Source: Epiperipatus broadwayi (lineage: Eukaryota; Onychophora; Udeonychophora; Euonychophora; Peripatidae). Taken from it: a stretch of DNA of 64,000 nt. The stretch covers positions 498,001-562,000 of the forward strand of contig JAQFVV010000450.1 in the NCBI GenBank assembly GCA_028023455.1, given 5' to 3'. Position 1 is the first letter of the stretch, and every line of letters begins with the position of its first letter. The notes beneath the pieces are model-generated. The model searched no databases. It saw only the letters and a program-made list of their open reading frames with translations, and was not told the DNA's origin. Below are positions 34,403-45,960 of this stretch, piece by piece. The position numbers were made by a program, and so were the translations under genes.

Positions 34403-35373
34403 TGTCAAACTAATTACAACTGTATATACATTTATACATAAATGTATTTATTATATAAATCTCTTAAACATATGTGTACGGGTTACTTCAAATATCGACA
34501 TCCCAAAATTATTTCTATTCAAATGCTAATTTCTTAAAAATTATTTCTAATGTTTCGAAATTTCGTAATTAAGTATAAATAAACAAACAGTCTCTGCTAT
34601 ATAAGTAAATCACTCCCAGTTTTAATAAATATTTTGGAATGCCTCTCTTATTTCTCCTTTCTTTACTAATAATCATGTTTTTAAAAATGTAATGCAACCA
34701 AACACATCCTATCCATGTAAACTGACAATTTCAATATATGTATTGTAACCCTTCCCATTATAAAACAGACAACATTACAATAAATAGAACGACCTAAAAT
34801 AATATATATATATACACACAAATACCTTTATTGAGACTCTATTATACTACTATAGTTGACATAAGATATGTTATAGGAAAGGTCACAAAGCATAGGTTTT
34901 AACATTGTAAAGTATATGAAAAATTTACTTTCAATAGGATTGCTATTATAGAAGATTTCCATATATTATCATGCTACAATCATTAGGAAAATCCCAATAA
35001 TAACCAATAACTATCATAATAATTTCATAGTTAAATAATTATTAAGACAATTTACATAACTATTTACTCTCTTATATCTATACTAAACTATAATATAATA
35101 AATCTAAAATAGTTATATTAAATTGATCTAATTGGTTATTAAGCTATCTTATTAAAATCTCAGGGATAATACTTATTTCTTCAACAACAACAATAATAGT
35201 AATAGTTAGCAATTAGATAATTCAATAACAAGAGGGATTTTATTGAAATCCAATCATCTAAATATCAATAATTCTTAATTACAGATATTAACTAAAACTA
35301 TTTGATAATACATCTAGCTTTATTACTATACAACTAATAACAAATAAATTGCTAAATTATCATTAAACTAATA
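34403..35373. other. AT-rich stretch without a recognised feature
   Basis: No coding or structured element was seen. Confidence 0.4.
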
Positions 35374-35390
35374 ACTTATGAAATACTTTT

Positions 35391-35492
35391 TTTTTCATGT
35401 GTCAAAGCTTCGGCCAGGAAGCGAACCCGCAAACCTGGGACAACTTCTTGTAAGGCGGCTGTGCTGACCACTTGGCCACCAACGCTTGACAG
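35391..35492 (-). repeat. tRNA-derived SINE (family A) with 17-bp target duplication
   Basis: The word acttatgaaatactttt at 35374-35390 is repeated exactly at 35493-35509, on either side of the element. On the minus strand the element shows the A-box region (ggccaagtggtcagcacagc), cttacaag, the B box GGTTCGCTTCC, and an A-run. The exact duplication shows L1-type target-primed insertion and a fairly young copy. Confidence 0.92.
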
Positions 35493-35509
35493 ACTTATGA
35501 AATACTTTT

Positions 35510-35972
35510 AGTACTTAACTATGCACTTATACAAATAATAACGTTAAGTAGAGTAATCATTTACTCGTAATCAAATCACTTATTATTATATTGATCAAAG
35601 TATAAGATTTTATACAATTAATTTTTAAGAAACTAATAGTAAAAAACCCATTATATTTATATTTCCAAACAAACGGTATAAACTATTTTATTATGTTTTA
35701 CCTAGTTTAAATAATGCAGCAGTAATTAGGATTTAAATTCTTTTTTGATCATATGTGACTTTATAAATAAGATGAATTTCTATAATTCTCTGAACATAAA
35801 ATGATTCCTTACATTTAAATTTCAGATATATGTACATAAATTTTAAATAGATTAAGAAGTAAATTGAACATTATTTTTATTAAATTATAAATCAAAAGTG
35901 ACAGGTATTTGTTTTAATTCTTTATTTGAAATCTTCTGCTAAAACATTCAATAAATAAAATTTATATGATTT
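35510..35972. other. AT-rich stretch without a recognised feature
   Basis: Nothing was recognised between the two SINEs. Confidence 0.4.
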
Positions 35973-36073
35973 TTTTTTTTTTTTAATGTGTCAAAGCGTC
36001 GGCCGGAACCGAACCCCGGGACAACTGCTTGTAAGGCAGCTGTGCTAACTTCTCAGCGACCAATGCTTGACAA
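35973..36073 (-). repeat. tRNA-derived SINE (family A)
   Basis: On the minus strand gcattggtcgctgagaagtt (A-box region), cttacaagcag and B box GGTTCGGTTCC are followed by gacgctttgaca and an A-run (T-run 35971-35984). No clear target duplication was found. Confidence 0.8.
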
Positions 36074-36584
36074 TTTTAATGTGCTATGTACTTGACTATG
36101 ACATTGTGATTCAATAAAGAAACAACACTAACCATCTAGTTCAAATAAAAACATATATTTATTTCTAACAACATTTTCTATTTGACATTAAAATTAAACT
36201 ATTTTTGCAAATTATATTATTACTATAACATATTTACATTTATATATAAAAATAAAAAATAAATAAACAAAATAATCCTTTCATTAGTTTCCTCATCTCA
36301 GTATCATTTACTGAATTAAAAATAATTATTTTAATATTATTAACATTCACATTCATATTAAAAAGTTTGAATTCTCATTCATTTTTAATAAAGTTTATCA
36401 ATCATATTATATCAACAATGCTTATCATTTATCTTTCTTAGATTTTTTAAAATACAATGTATATAATTATAATATTAATATCTTATTAATTGGTGAATTA
36501 CATTTTTAATCTTTATATTGATTATGCAATATGAATAAGATACCAAAATCACACTTTTCTTTATGTTTGCCGTAATATCATATA
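36074..36584. other. AT-rich stretch without a recognised feature
   Basis: No feature was recognised. Confidence 0.4.
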
Positions 36585-36845
36585 AATACAATTTATCCAA
36601 ACTTCAAACACTTTTTAGCAAACTTTATTTGTACGTAGACCTACGTTTCGACTGACCTGCAGTCTTCTTCAGAGCTATGATATAATGAACAAAATAAAAA
36701 ACATGTTATTATATAGTTGTTTTTTATTTTGTTCATTATATCATAGCTCTGAAGAAGACTGCAGGTCAGTCGAAACGTGGGTGTATGTACAAATAAAGTT
36801 TGCTAAAAAGTGTTTGAAGTTTGGATAAATTGTATTTATATGAAT
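36585..36845. repeat. Hairpin element with hammerhead-like motif in both arms
   Basis: The arms at about 36587-36708 and 36719-36840 are near-exact inverses. They include aaacactttttagcaaactttatttgtac and gtttcgactgacctgcagtcttcttcagagc. In the sense of each arm the order is CTGAAGA, A, GACTG, CAGGT loop, CAGTC, GAAACG, then caaataaag. As at 15165-15408, one extra A follows CTGAAGA and helix I cannot be formed. The minus-strand frame at 36741-36944 starts inside this hairpin and is not supported as a gene. Confidence 0.82.
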
Positions 36846-37909
36846 AAGATACCTTAAATAAATACTTGAATGAAGAATATTTACCATTAGTCTGATACAT
36901 TCATCCATCATACTTGTCATATATACTTCTTTTATAATATTCATTTTAAATGATCTCAGACCATCATTTATACAATATCTTATTATTATCTGTTTTTTTT
37001 TTAAATTTTATAAAATCTAGGTGTATTGGTTTTGCATATGTTCATTTATCATTCTTTATGCTATCATTACTGACTCTAGCAAGAAAAAGTATAGACTCCT
37101 ATACAAATCACTCACATACAATGCCTCTTATAATTCATCATGTAAGATATTATTTGGGATAGGAAACTAATTTAAACTTTACATTGGAGGAATAGGCTTC
37201 AACAATTATAATCTAGGGTAGTCATTATTATTTCAATGATCTTACTACTGGAATCCTGGCTTTTCTCTTAAGCATTTATGGGGCAGCTATCTGTAAATAA
37301 AAAAAAATCCTCACAAATTTCTTCATATAATATGGGCGTCCTTTAGATCTAACCCATCACACATAGTATTAGTTCTTCAGGATGGCACTTCACTATCCTG
37401 GCATTTTAAACGTATCCAATATACCTTTATTAACTTACATTAGTATAGATTATATTTCCAATCCAAGTATATATCACTTATCTTCCTAATACTTATAAAT
37501 CTTTGTTTATAAAAGATCATTTTCCAAAACAAATATCATTGATCAATATGACAAACGTCATAATGATATACTAACTACTTTACAATATTTGAGATCATTG
37601 TTTAATATCATGAAAAATATTACACACATTCTATCCCACTGGTCATTGATAATATTACATGTCTTATACATTCATATTTTATTCTAAAAATATACTTTTT
37701 TCTTGATTCATAATTATTTATTATGTACCAAGGGACTATATCCCAGTACACTAAATTAACAATATATACCACCTTCTTATTAATAAACAATTATCTTTTT
37801 GCATATTAAAATACATAATAATAATATTATTACAATCACCGTCCTTCAGCTTTTTGTACATCCATGAGGTAATTTGTATAAAACATAAAAATAAAAACAG
37901 AATATATAC
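36846..37909. other. AT-rich stretch without a recognised feature
   Basis: The frame 36950-37162 is hydrophobic and without motif. No exon with splice sites was found here on the minus strand. Confidence 0.35.
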
Positions 37910-38110
37910 CGGTAGTTCTACCCGATGTACACGATGGCCGCTAGAGGTGCTGTTTCTGTGTTAGCACACAGAACATACAGGGTAGGGGCCCTGATAGCAG
38001 AAATGGTAATTCCAGCCGCCAGGTGCGCTGTTCACCATGCGCATGCACAGGAACTTTCCACAAGCTAGCTGGCAGCCGCCTGGTGGCACTGGTTGCCATG
38101 CATAAGCCCA
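37910..38110. other. GC-rich island with repeated CCGCC(A/T)GGTG words
   Basis: This is by far the most GC-rich 200 bp in the region. Three similar words occur: GGCCGCTAGAGGTGCTG near 37933, AGCCGCCAGGTGCGCTG near 38015 and AGCCGCCTGGTGGCACTG near 38073. The last two sit in partly repeated 55-60 bp units that share ccatgc. The words resemble the CTCF core and its reverse complement. It could be an insulator-like site, a fragment of an unknown repeat, or both. Confidence 0.4.
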
Positions 38111-40214
38111 TATAGCTTTAATTTTAAAGTCTTAAAATCTAATATTATATCATAAAATTATATCGATATTTCAAATATTAATAAACATATAGATTACTTA
38201 ATTATTTTCCTTAAAAAAAAAAAAAGAATATTATAAACACACAAAAAAATTAAATTGAAAACTTTTTCAATCATTTTTTTAAAAAACTTTACAAACTCTT
38301 AACAGTTATCATCTTGATGACAGTCACAGGGTTTCAACTTCTCTCCTGTCGTCGTTTTTTCTCTCTCCTCCAACTTCCAAAATCATTGTTTAAAAAGTAC
38401 AACATTTTAAAAAGAGAGAGAAACAAATACACAATTAATAAATGTTTCTACAACTCCTTAGGGCTCTTCCTTGATTATCATAGAATCCTTAATTTTAATA
38501 CAATGAGCTTCATATCTTGAAAATATAATTATTATAAAGTACTTCTTTAAATATTATATATTATTTTACAATCTTGGATATTCATTAGAGGCACATGTTA
38601 CATAACTGGCTTCTCCTGTAATAATTAATAATTTTTAACTTTTTATCTATTCACTTTTTATTATACATTTCTATAAATCATATTCATTTATAATCTATTT
38701 GTTCTTGTTTTTAAACTACTCTTAGTTTATATTCTTCCTTGATATTATTTATCAAATAAAAAATTCTTTTTAAAATGTCATTATAATTTTTCACAGCTCA
38801 CCTTAAGATATACATATTTTTTAAAATATAAGCAATAGTTATTTTTAACTCTATTTTATCAATATACAAAATTATTCATTACTCTTGCAAATTTGTTCAT
38901 GGTTGTTAAAAGGACATATTGTTCATTAAACTATTTGGTTTTACTTTCCATTTAGCATACAGGTTATTCTATTTAACATAATTCTTTTCAAAAATAAGTT
39001 TATTATTATTATTAGATAACCAACCTAAAGTTCTATAGATTGTTTTAACAGGTCTATATTTACTGTTCTTTTTAAATAAAGAAAGATTCATTTGTAAGTT
39101 GCTTTCTAAAATTATTAAAAATGCAAAGATAACAAAACACATCCTTACGTGAATATATTTGTAAACTAGTTGAACTTGGTGATAACACACTTCCATTTTT
39201 CTTGAGAATAATAATGTTCCTTTACACTTTAAGTAGTAACTATAGTTTGACTATAACTTAATAGCAAGGTAGAATTAGCTCCTAGCAAAGAGTAGTTTTA
39301 TTTTCTCCATAATAAATTTATAATCCTTTTAAACATATTGTATATAATTATCCAGCTTGTTAAAGTTAAGTTTTAACTAATTTACAAATAAATTTTTCTA
39401 ATTTTATGGATCTAATAAATATAGGTTAATCCCCTTAATTTCATCTGCTACCCCTTTTTATATTGTAGACAGTATGACATCATATTTCTAATTAAATCAA
39501 TTTCATTGGTCATCTACTTTTAAGTAATTGAAAAGTTTTTGAAAAAATTAAATTCATGTACAATTTTTAATAATGATAGCAATATAAAATACTTAAACAT
39601 TTAAATAATAAATATAGTTACTCTTAAATTAAACACAATTAGAATTTTTTATACTCTTTTAAAATTATTTATTGAAGTTTAAAATAATCAATTAATAATT
39701 TAAACTGAAACATAAAATTATTACTATTTAAAAATTAGAAATTAAATAATTTAATCCTCCTCTTGGACCAAAAAATATTCCCAATCAGGAGTGAAATTCA
39801 TTTATTCTTTTTAAGTAAGATTCTGCACATATATCCAAACACACATATTTTTAAAGAGTCACTGTAATAAAATTAAATAGATTTTACTATTGTAAGGTCT
39901 AATAAATACTGTAAATTTTGATAAATATAATTTAGGTAATACTTATTACTATTAAATATGCTCATAATTAAAATAAATATGAAATTTAAAGCATAAATGA
40001 TTATTAGAAAAGGTGTATGTTTGTTAAATTGAGAGAATCTTATATTTTATATTATATAAATTAAGCTTTTAATAAACTATACAAATTAAAAATCAATACT
40101 GATACAAACATTTACTTTATAAATGTAAAATTTTTCCATCACATAAAATCTAAATTATTTTTTAAGAGCTACTAAAGTGAAAGGTTATACTATATATACA
40201 CACATAAAACTTAC
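38111..40214. other. Probable intron or flank downstream of the PTPN23 exon; no feature seen
   Basis: The stretch was searched on the minus strand for the next HD-PTP exon (region with ELIQ..D). None was found. It is very AT-rich, and the frame 38969-39196 shows no motif. Confidence 0.4.
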
Positions 40215-40419
40215 AGTCAATGTTGTTGACACTTGGAAAAGCCTTCATTAGTTCTTCCCGAGTTCCAGCCAACAGCTTTAGATTGGTAATGTGGAAATTC
40301 ATAGCACGATGAAGTTCATTATTGGACTGACTGGCCTTGCTGTGGACTTCTTGATATTTGCTTGCTTCTTTTGCAATCTCAGAAATAATTATAGATGGAG
40401 CTCGCTTACCAAAAGTTTC
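40215..40419 (-). CDS. PTPN23: Exon of HD-PTP / PTPN23 (Bro1-family V domain region), partial gene
   Basis: HD-PTP is a cytosolic, endosome-associated Bro1-domain protein with a catalytically weak phosphatase domain. It works with ESCRT complexes in receptor sorting. The exon reads on the minus strand from GAAACTTTTGG to AACATTGACT. It is preceded by a T-rich tract ending in AG and followed by a consensus donor (gtaagt, 40209-40214). Its 205 nt give about 68 residues, starting ETFGKRAPS and including KYQEVHSKASQSNNELHR and AMNFHITNLKLLAG, ending PSVNN. From memory, human PTPN23 has KYMEVHEKAS and ELHRAMNLHVGNLRLL at the matching place, in the V domain after the Bro1 domain. No stop or frameshift is present. 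Neighbouring exons were not found, so introns must be long. ALIX is less similar here. Confidence 0.88.
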
Positions 40420-41059
40420 CTTAAAAAAAATATATATATATATAAATTTTTCAGCAAATACACACATAAATCCAAGAAAAAATTATAAAAAGGCTTTTAA
40501 TCCTATCACAATCATACATAGAGTTTGTACCAGTGGAAATGCCATTAGTGGCTGGTTCTATCTCCAAGATTGCTGCAACATCATCTTGAATCAATTCACG
40601 TGTTACATAATAATGGAGGTTAGCCTATTCACCACACATGTCTGGATCATTATATATGATCTGAAAAGTGATAGTGTTTCATACCTATAATAGAGTAAAA
40701 TGGCAACATCAAATTTTGATTTAAATTTGGAAAAGTATTACTGAAACCATTTCAAATGAGCTATATATGACAGCAAAGCTATGGGCCACAAGAACCATTT
40801 TGAAGGGGTTTGTAAGATTTCATGTTAGCAAAAAAAAAACTGAAGATGATCCACATAGGTATGAAACTTACTGTCCTATATCATGTCATAATTGTGACCC
40901 AGATAAGCTATAAATTTTTTATGGTGAATAGTTAAATTAATAATAATAATATTAATAATCAGCAGTCACTCAAGCAAAAAAAGACAAAAAAGACTATTCT
41001 ATTTATGATGACTACACAAACCAATCTGTGAACAACATATAAGTCCATATATAGAACAT
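40420..41059. other. Probable intron upstream of the PTPN23 exon
   Basis: An (AT)n tract lies just upstream of the acceptor at 40430-40445. The overlapping plus-strand frames at 40291 and 40358 are antisense to the exon. A minus-strand frame near 40510-40615 (RELIQDDVAAILE) is discussed under rejected items. Confidence 0.45.
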
Positions 41060-42212
41060 GCTAGTCCATTTTTCTGTTAATTCAATATTTTTCAATGCTG
41101 TCTTTTAATTTCTTCAGCAAAAATCTTTTCTTTCTAAAAAACTTCAACACCAACCTAATTGTAATTCTCCAATGTATTCTTTCTCTGCCATATCTTTATA
41201 ACTGAAACAATTAACATTGTACTTCTTTAGAATGCATTTATGAATAACTATAATACTGTAGACAGTTTACATCTCTCATAAAAACCATGCTCAAGTTGAC
41301 CATAAGATCCTTCTAGGAAGTCTTCCATTGTTGATTCATTTTATATGTTCAATCCAATGAAGGTGTGATTTGATTTTATATTGTAAATTCAAAAGTGTCA
41401 CATCCAATAAGCCAAGATCTCGCCATTATATTTTAATTTTTGTAAAAACATCCTTAAACAAAAACATTTCTAATGCTTTTATATTGTACCAATAAGGTGT
41501 TCAAACTTCATTTCCATACAATAAATAGGGCAAAATCACAGTTCTCTATATAGCTAATTTAGTTATAGTTGTTATTTCCTTCTGATTAAATATCTATCTT
41601 TTAACTAGTTAAAATCAGCAGCAGCACTTTGTAATGTATGTTGATCCTCAACATCTAAGTCCACATTTCTATTTATGTAATTACCACATTATTTAAACTG
41701 ATTTACATTTTCAAGTTGATAACTATCCAAACTAAGAGTTGTGGGGGATTTTTCTTCAATCATATTAATTAATAAATCAAAATTTTTATATATTGAATTG
41801 AAAACATTATGTAAATAATCTTCTGAACTACAAAAAATGGCACCATCATCAGTTTACTTTAATTCTAAAATCCAAGTCATATAAAGTTCTTGTTCATGCT
41901 TTAAATTAATTCAAATTAAAAATTCTGCTCTAAAACCATTATCATATCATGATCCAACATTTGATTAAGCTGCCTATTTCAAAGACCACTATCATAAAAA
42001 TTAAAAACAATGTTACACTTGTTTAACACCAGTTTTTATTTCAAATGCCTCAAATTTTCTTCCTGTATTAATAGCATTTCCTCTTGTTTTATCATGTGCA
42101 TGATCTATCATATGAATAAATTTTGTTGGTCAATTAATTTCAAACAATGCCATAAAACTTATCATATTAAATGAATCAAATACTTTGACCAAATCAATAA
42201 AAGGTGTATATA
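41060..42212 (-). pseudogene. Decayed LINE reverse transcriptase, minus strand
   Basis: Translating the minus strand in shifting frames gives, in protein order from 42212 downward: TPFIDLVKVFDSFNM (catalytic block A), a linker with HMIDHAHDKTRGNAI, DGAIFCSSEDYLHNV (the weakly kept block C and following helix), SLDSYQLENVNQFK, and a tail like that of RTE or related LINEs. Many stops show age. It lies in the upstream intron of the PTPN23 exon if that gene extends this way. Confidence 0.65.
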
Positions 42213-42260
42213 CCAGATGACTGGAAGAATGCAATAGTGGTATTGATATTTAAAAACAGT
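42213..42260 (+). pseudogene. Short RT fragment, plus strand
   Basis: It reads PDDWKNAIVVLIFK, closely matching [14 protein letters not shown] at about 3067-3112. It ends abruptly where the ribozyme-repeat cluster begins, so that cluster inserted into, or recombined with, a LINE copy. Confidence 0.7.
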
Positions 42261-43610
42261 ATCAAACTCTCCATGTAGTAGAACTACCCAGTGCAAGCCT
42301 TAGTAATCAATTGATATAAGAAAGTTTGCATGTAAAATCCCTATCTAGTGTCTATACATCCATTATTCCCAAAATAATTTCTAGCTTGGATCTGAGAGCA
42401 TTGCAACTAGATCTTAGAATCTGAAACCCTCCAGCAACCACCTTTACTTATTCAGTTAATTATAAAGCAAAACACAATAATGTTTTCAATCCAATCTCAA
42501 TCACTTGTAGTCATATAGACCTAAATCTAGTCCATTACCTATAATCATTAAGCATCACACGATCACTGTTTGTTATGTGAGCAGATCTGTTATTAACAAA
42601 GGCAAAACTCTCCATACAGTAGTGCCACCCAATGCCAACCATTTTAAGATCTAGGTGCAGTGCTCTCAGATACAAAGCTCCTCACTGACAAAGGCCACAA
42701 GCCAGAAATTAGTCTGGGGATATTGGATGAGTAGGCACTAGATGGGGATTTTATGCACAGGCCCCTGGCATCCATTGATTACTCTGGTTGGCACTACTGT
42801 ATGGAGAGTTTTGCCTTTGTCCATTACCTATACATTTTGGTGTCTTTGGTTTTCTAATCATCATTATCCTAGAGACAGAATTGATATAAGACTACTAAAA
42901 CATCACATCATAACCATTTCCCATGCCTCACACAAGCTGTTGAAACAATAAGAAACTCTCCATATGGTAGTGCCATTCAGTGCAAGCCTTAGTAATCAAT
43001 GAATGCAAGAAGATTTGTGCATAAAATTCCTATATGGAATCTACTCATCCAAAATTCCCAGACTAGTTTCTAGCTTGGGCTTTCATCAGTGAGGAGCTTT
43101 GGATCTGAAAGCATTGCACTAGATCTTTAGGATCTAATGCAACCCACCAGTAGCCGCCACCATTTACCTATTTAATTAATAACAAAGCTGAGAGTTTAAG
43201 ATGAAAACATGATAATGTTATCAATCCAACCTCATTCACATATGTAATCATACTGATCTGAACCCACTTCAGTATCTATACATATAAGTATCTTGTTTTT
43301 TTAAAGAATTGGTATCTTATGGTCATCTTTCCTGCTATTACACAAGCTGTGTCAATAGTGTTATCCTATGCAAACTTTAGTAATCAAGATATGCCTGAAA
43401 GGTTGTGCATAAAATTCCTATCTTGGGCCTATTCATCCAATATTGCTACATTTGTTTCTAGTGTGTCTTTCATCAGTGAGGAGCCTTTGATCTGAGAGCA
43501 CTTCATCTACAGCTTAGGATTTAATTCTGGGGATACTGGATAAATAGACACTAGATAGGGATTTCATGCACAAATCTTCTTGCATCCATTGACTTCTTTC
43601 GCATGATATT
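42253..43610. repeat. Cluster of decayed hammerhead-bearing repeats in alternating orientation
   Basis: At least five partial copies of the 7578-8306 unit occur: minus at 42253-42440, plus at 42599-42825, minus at 42953-43150, minus at 43370-43525 and plus at 43530-43605. The ribozyme is deleted in the first. It reads CTGACAA in the second (G8 lost). It is weakened in stem II but keeps CTGATGA and GAAAC in the third and fourth (near 43056-43095 and 43455-43485, minus). Each copy also keeps the actctccatac.gtagtgcca end word. The frame 42742-42951 is part of this repeat. Confidence 0.8.
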
Positions 43611-44984
43611 TCAATAATAATATTTTTTGTAAACTTTACATACAGACATAGATCAAAAACCATCTAGAAACTAAGAAGACATAGATCAAATATTAATTTT
43701 CATTTTAATAAGCAATGAAAAGACGAAGAAAAGAATCGGATTCGTAGCTGTTGTAACACTATTCAATTTTAACCCCCCATCTCCCAACAGATATAACTAC
43801 TAAGCAAAAAAAAAAAAGAGAGAGCAATATAAATATTACATAAGAATAAACTTGGGAAACTTGTGATTCATAATTGATTTGCATAGTCACCACAAACGCA
43901 ACTTTTTATTATGTCTATATACATATTTTATTTTAAAGTTAGGGTGGTCGTACTTGTACACGAGAAGCTGCTAATCATAAATACAGACAATTTAAGATTA
44001 TAGAGCAAAAAGTTGAGGCATTTTCTAATAAGAAAAGAAAAAGTTTAGTATATAATACTTTTTTTCTATACTTTTTACACACTTTTTTGTCAATATAAGT
44101 GAAATATTTTACTCATTCTTAATCTAAACACATAGCACAAGCCTATTTATCTTAAAAAGTATATTTTAATTCAAAGTTGGATATCAGTAAAATAAATGCT
44201 AGACAATGGCTCAACTCTAAGATAAACTCATTAATCTTCATACACGCTGATCACGAGATAATATGCTAACCATCACTATGTTCTGTTGAAAAAACAAAGC
44301 CATGAGTTCCGTGCTTACAAACAACTAGAAATTATTTGCATTTTATTGAGAATATTATATATTGTGGATTTTTTTTTTAAAAAAAAAATAAAGAAATAAT
44401 AAAACAATAACATAAAAAATAGTTTCTGAAAACTATGCCTAATGAAAGAGAAGTCGCTAAGAAGTATTTTAAAAATAATTAATACAAGTGGTTTTGAAGT
44501 CAAGTAAAAAATTATTTGTTTATTTTTAAAAAAAGTAAAAATATTTATTTTTAAATGAATAATAACTAATTGATGAAGCTATTGATACAAAAGCAAAATT
44601 TTGAAATAGTCAAAATATATAATAAAATTGATCCATTTATTTATGAACAAATTATTAATTTATATATTAGGAAATAAATGATTTCTTTAGTCTAACATAT
44701 ACAATTTTGATATAGTCAAAACTAGGGATAATGAAGTGGAATTCTATGCTAATGTCTGACAGTATATATTTGGAAATAGTTAAGAAATACAATTAAAATT
44801 ATTCAGTTATTTATTTATAAATGAATTATTTGGCATCGGTTGAAATTTGTAATTATTGTACAACACTTGTGAGTAGTTTGCTGTCTTAAAAAACAAACAA
44901 ACAATAAAAAACATGATAAATAAATAATGAACACAAAAAGGTCTTAAATTTCGTACTATTTGTCCATAAAGTGGCTGAAATATT
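43611..44984. other. AT-rich stretch without a recognised feature
   Basis: No coding, palindromic or tRNA-like signal was found. Confidence 0.4.
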
Positions 44985-45330
44985 CAATTGTTTGGTATAG
45001 TGCTGTTTAAACTTATTTCTATGAATATATGAAGTTTTGAAAAGAGTAAATGAAAAAAGTAAATTGATTGAAAAAAATAGATAGACGGAGAAAATGGGTA
45101 GAGTATATGTTAAAAAAAAAAGCATATTTAATAAAAGATGTTTTTCTGGGAATGGTGAGTGGAAACAAGAAGAAAGGATGTAAAAGACTGACATTGTTGA
45201 ATAATATAAGAGATGGAAAAAGTTATGCGGAATTGAAGAGCTGGCCAATGAAAAGAACAGAAAGGAGAAAAGGATTAATTTGTGATGTGACTGTTCTCTG
45301 AATCTGTCCATAGGGAAGGACACTATTAAT
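44985..45330 (+). pseudogene. LINE protein C-terminal tail, plus strand
   Basis: The frame 45068-45301 reads RRRKWVEYMLKKKAYL, then DVFLGMVSGNKKKGCKRLTL, then DGKSYAELKSW. This is the common LINE RT tail pattern (a basic cluster, then a helical stretch, then DG.SY.ELK). The rest of the protein is missing or too decayed. It stands back to back with a related copy on the opposite strand. Confidence 0.75.
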
Positions 45331-45439
45331 TGAATAAAAACTTAGGTTATGCTAAGCTAATTTTATTATTTTTATTTCAAATTTAACCTATTTTCTATTA
45401 GATTTAAATGTAAAGTGAAATTTATGATATATTTTATAG

Positions 45440-45960
45440 CTGGTATGCATCATCACCAATAGTATTCTGTCACAAGAACAGATCCAGAGAGTAGTCATAT
45501 CATCAATTCAGCCATTTTCTAACTCCATTCTCTTTATTTCCCAGCTCTTCAATTCTATGTAACTTTTCCCATCACTTCTATCATCCAATAATGTCAATCT
45601 TTTTCATCCTTTCTTTTTACTTCCACACACCACTCCCTCCAAAACATCTTTCATTAAACTACATTACCCTCTTAATATATGTCCAAACAAGTTTCTTTTT
45701 CTCTTTCTAATTTTCTCAATCAATCTTCTTTTTTCATCTATTCTTTTCAAAACTTCATAAGTTATTTTATTCATCAAACTAATTTTTTTTCCATTCTTCT
45801 CCATGTCCACATTGAAAAGTCTTCCAATCTATTCCTAATTTTATTACTCATTGACAATGTTTCACAGCTCTACAAAAGTACACTACACACCCAACATTTA
45901 ATTATTTTTTTTTCCAAATTCTCTCTTCAAAGGTCCACAAAATATAAGAATATTAAACAT
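45440..45960 (-). pseudogene. LINE protein C-terminal tail, minus strand
   Basis: On the minus strand, from 45960 down, it reads RKRNLFGHILRG, then LMKDVLEGVVCGSKKKG, then DGKSYIELKSWEIKRME, with stops and frame changes. It is the same family as the plus-strand copy at 44985-45330. The two converge tail to tail over about 110 bp. The plus-strand frame 45679-45975 is the antisense shadow. Confidence 0.75.

Noticed and set aside
40510-40620. Minus-strand frame reading RELIQDDVAAILE, locally like an HD-PTP segment
   Set aside because: In the human protein a similar segment lies after, not before, the part encoded at 40215-40419, yet here it lies upstream. No good splice sites flank it, so chance or an unrelated repeat is more likely.
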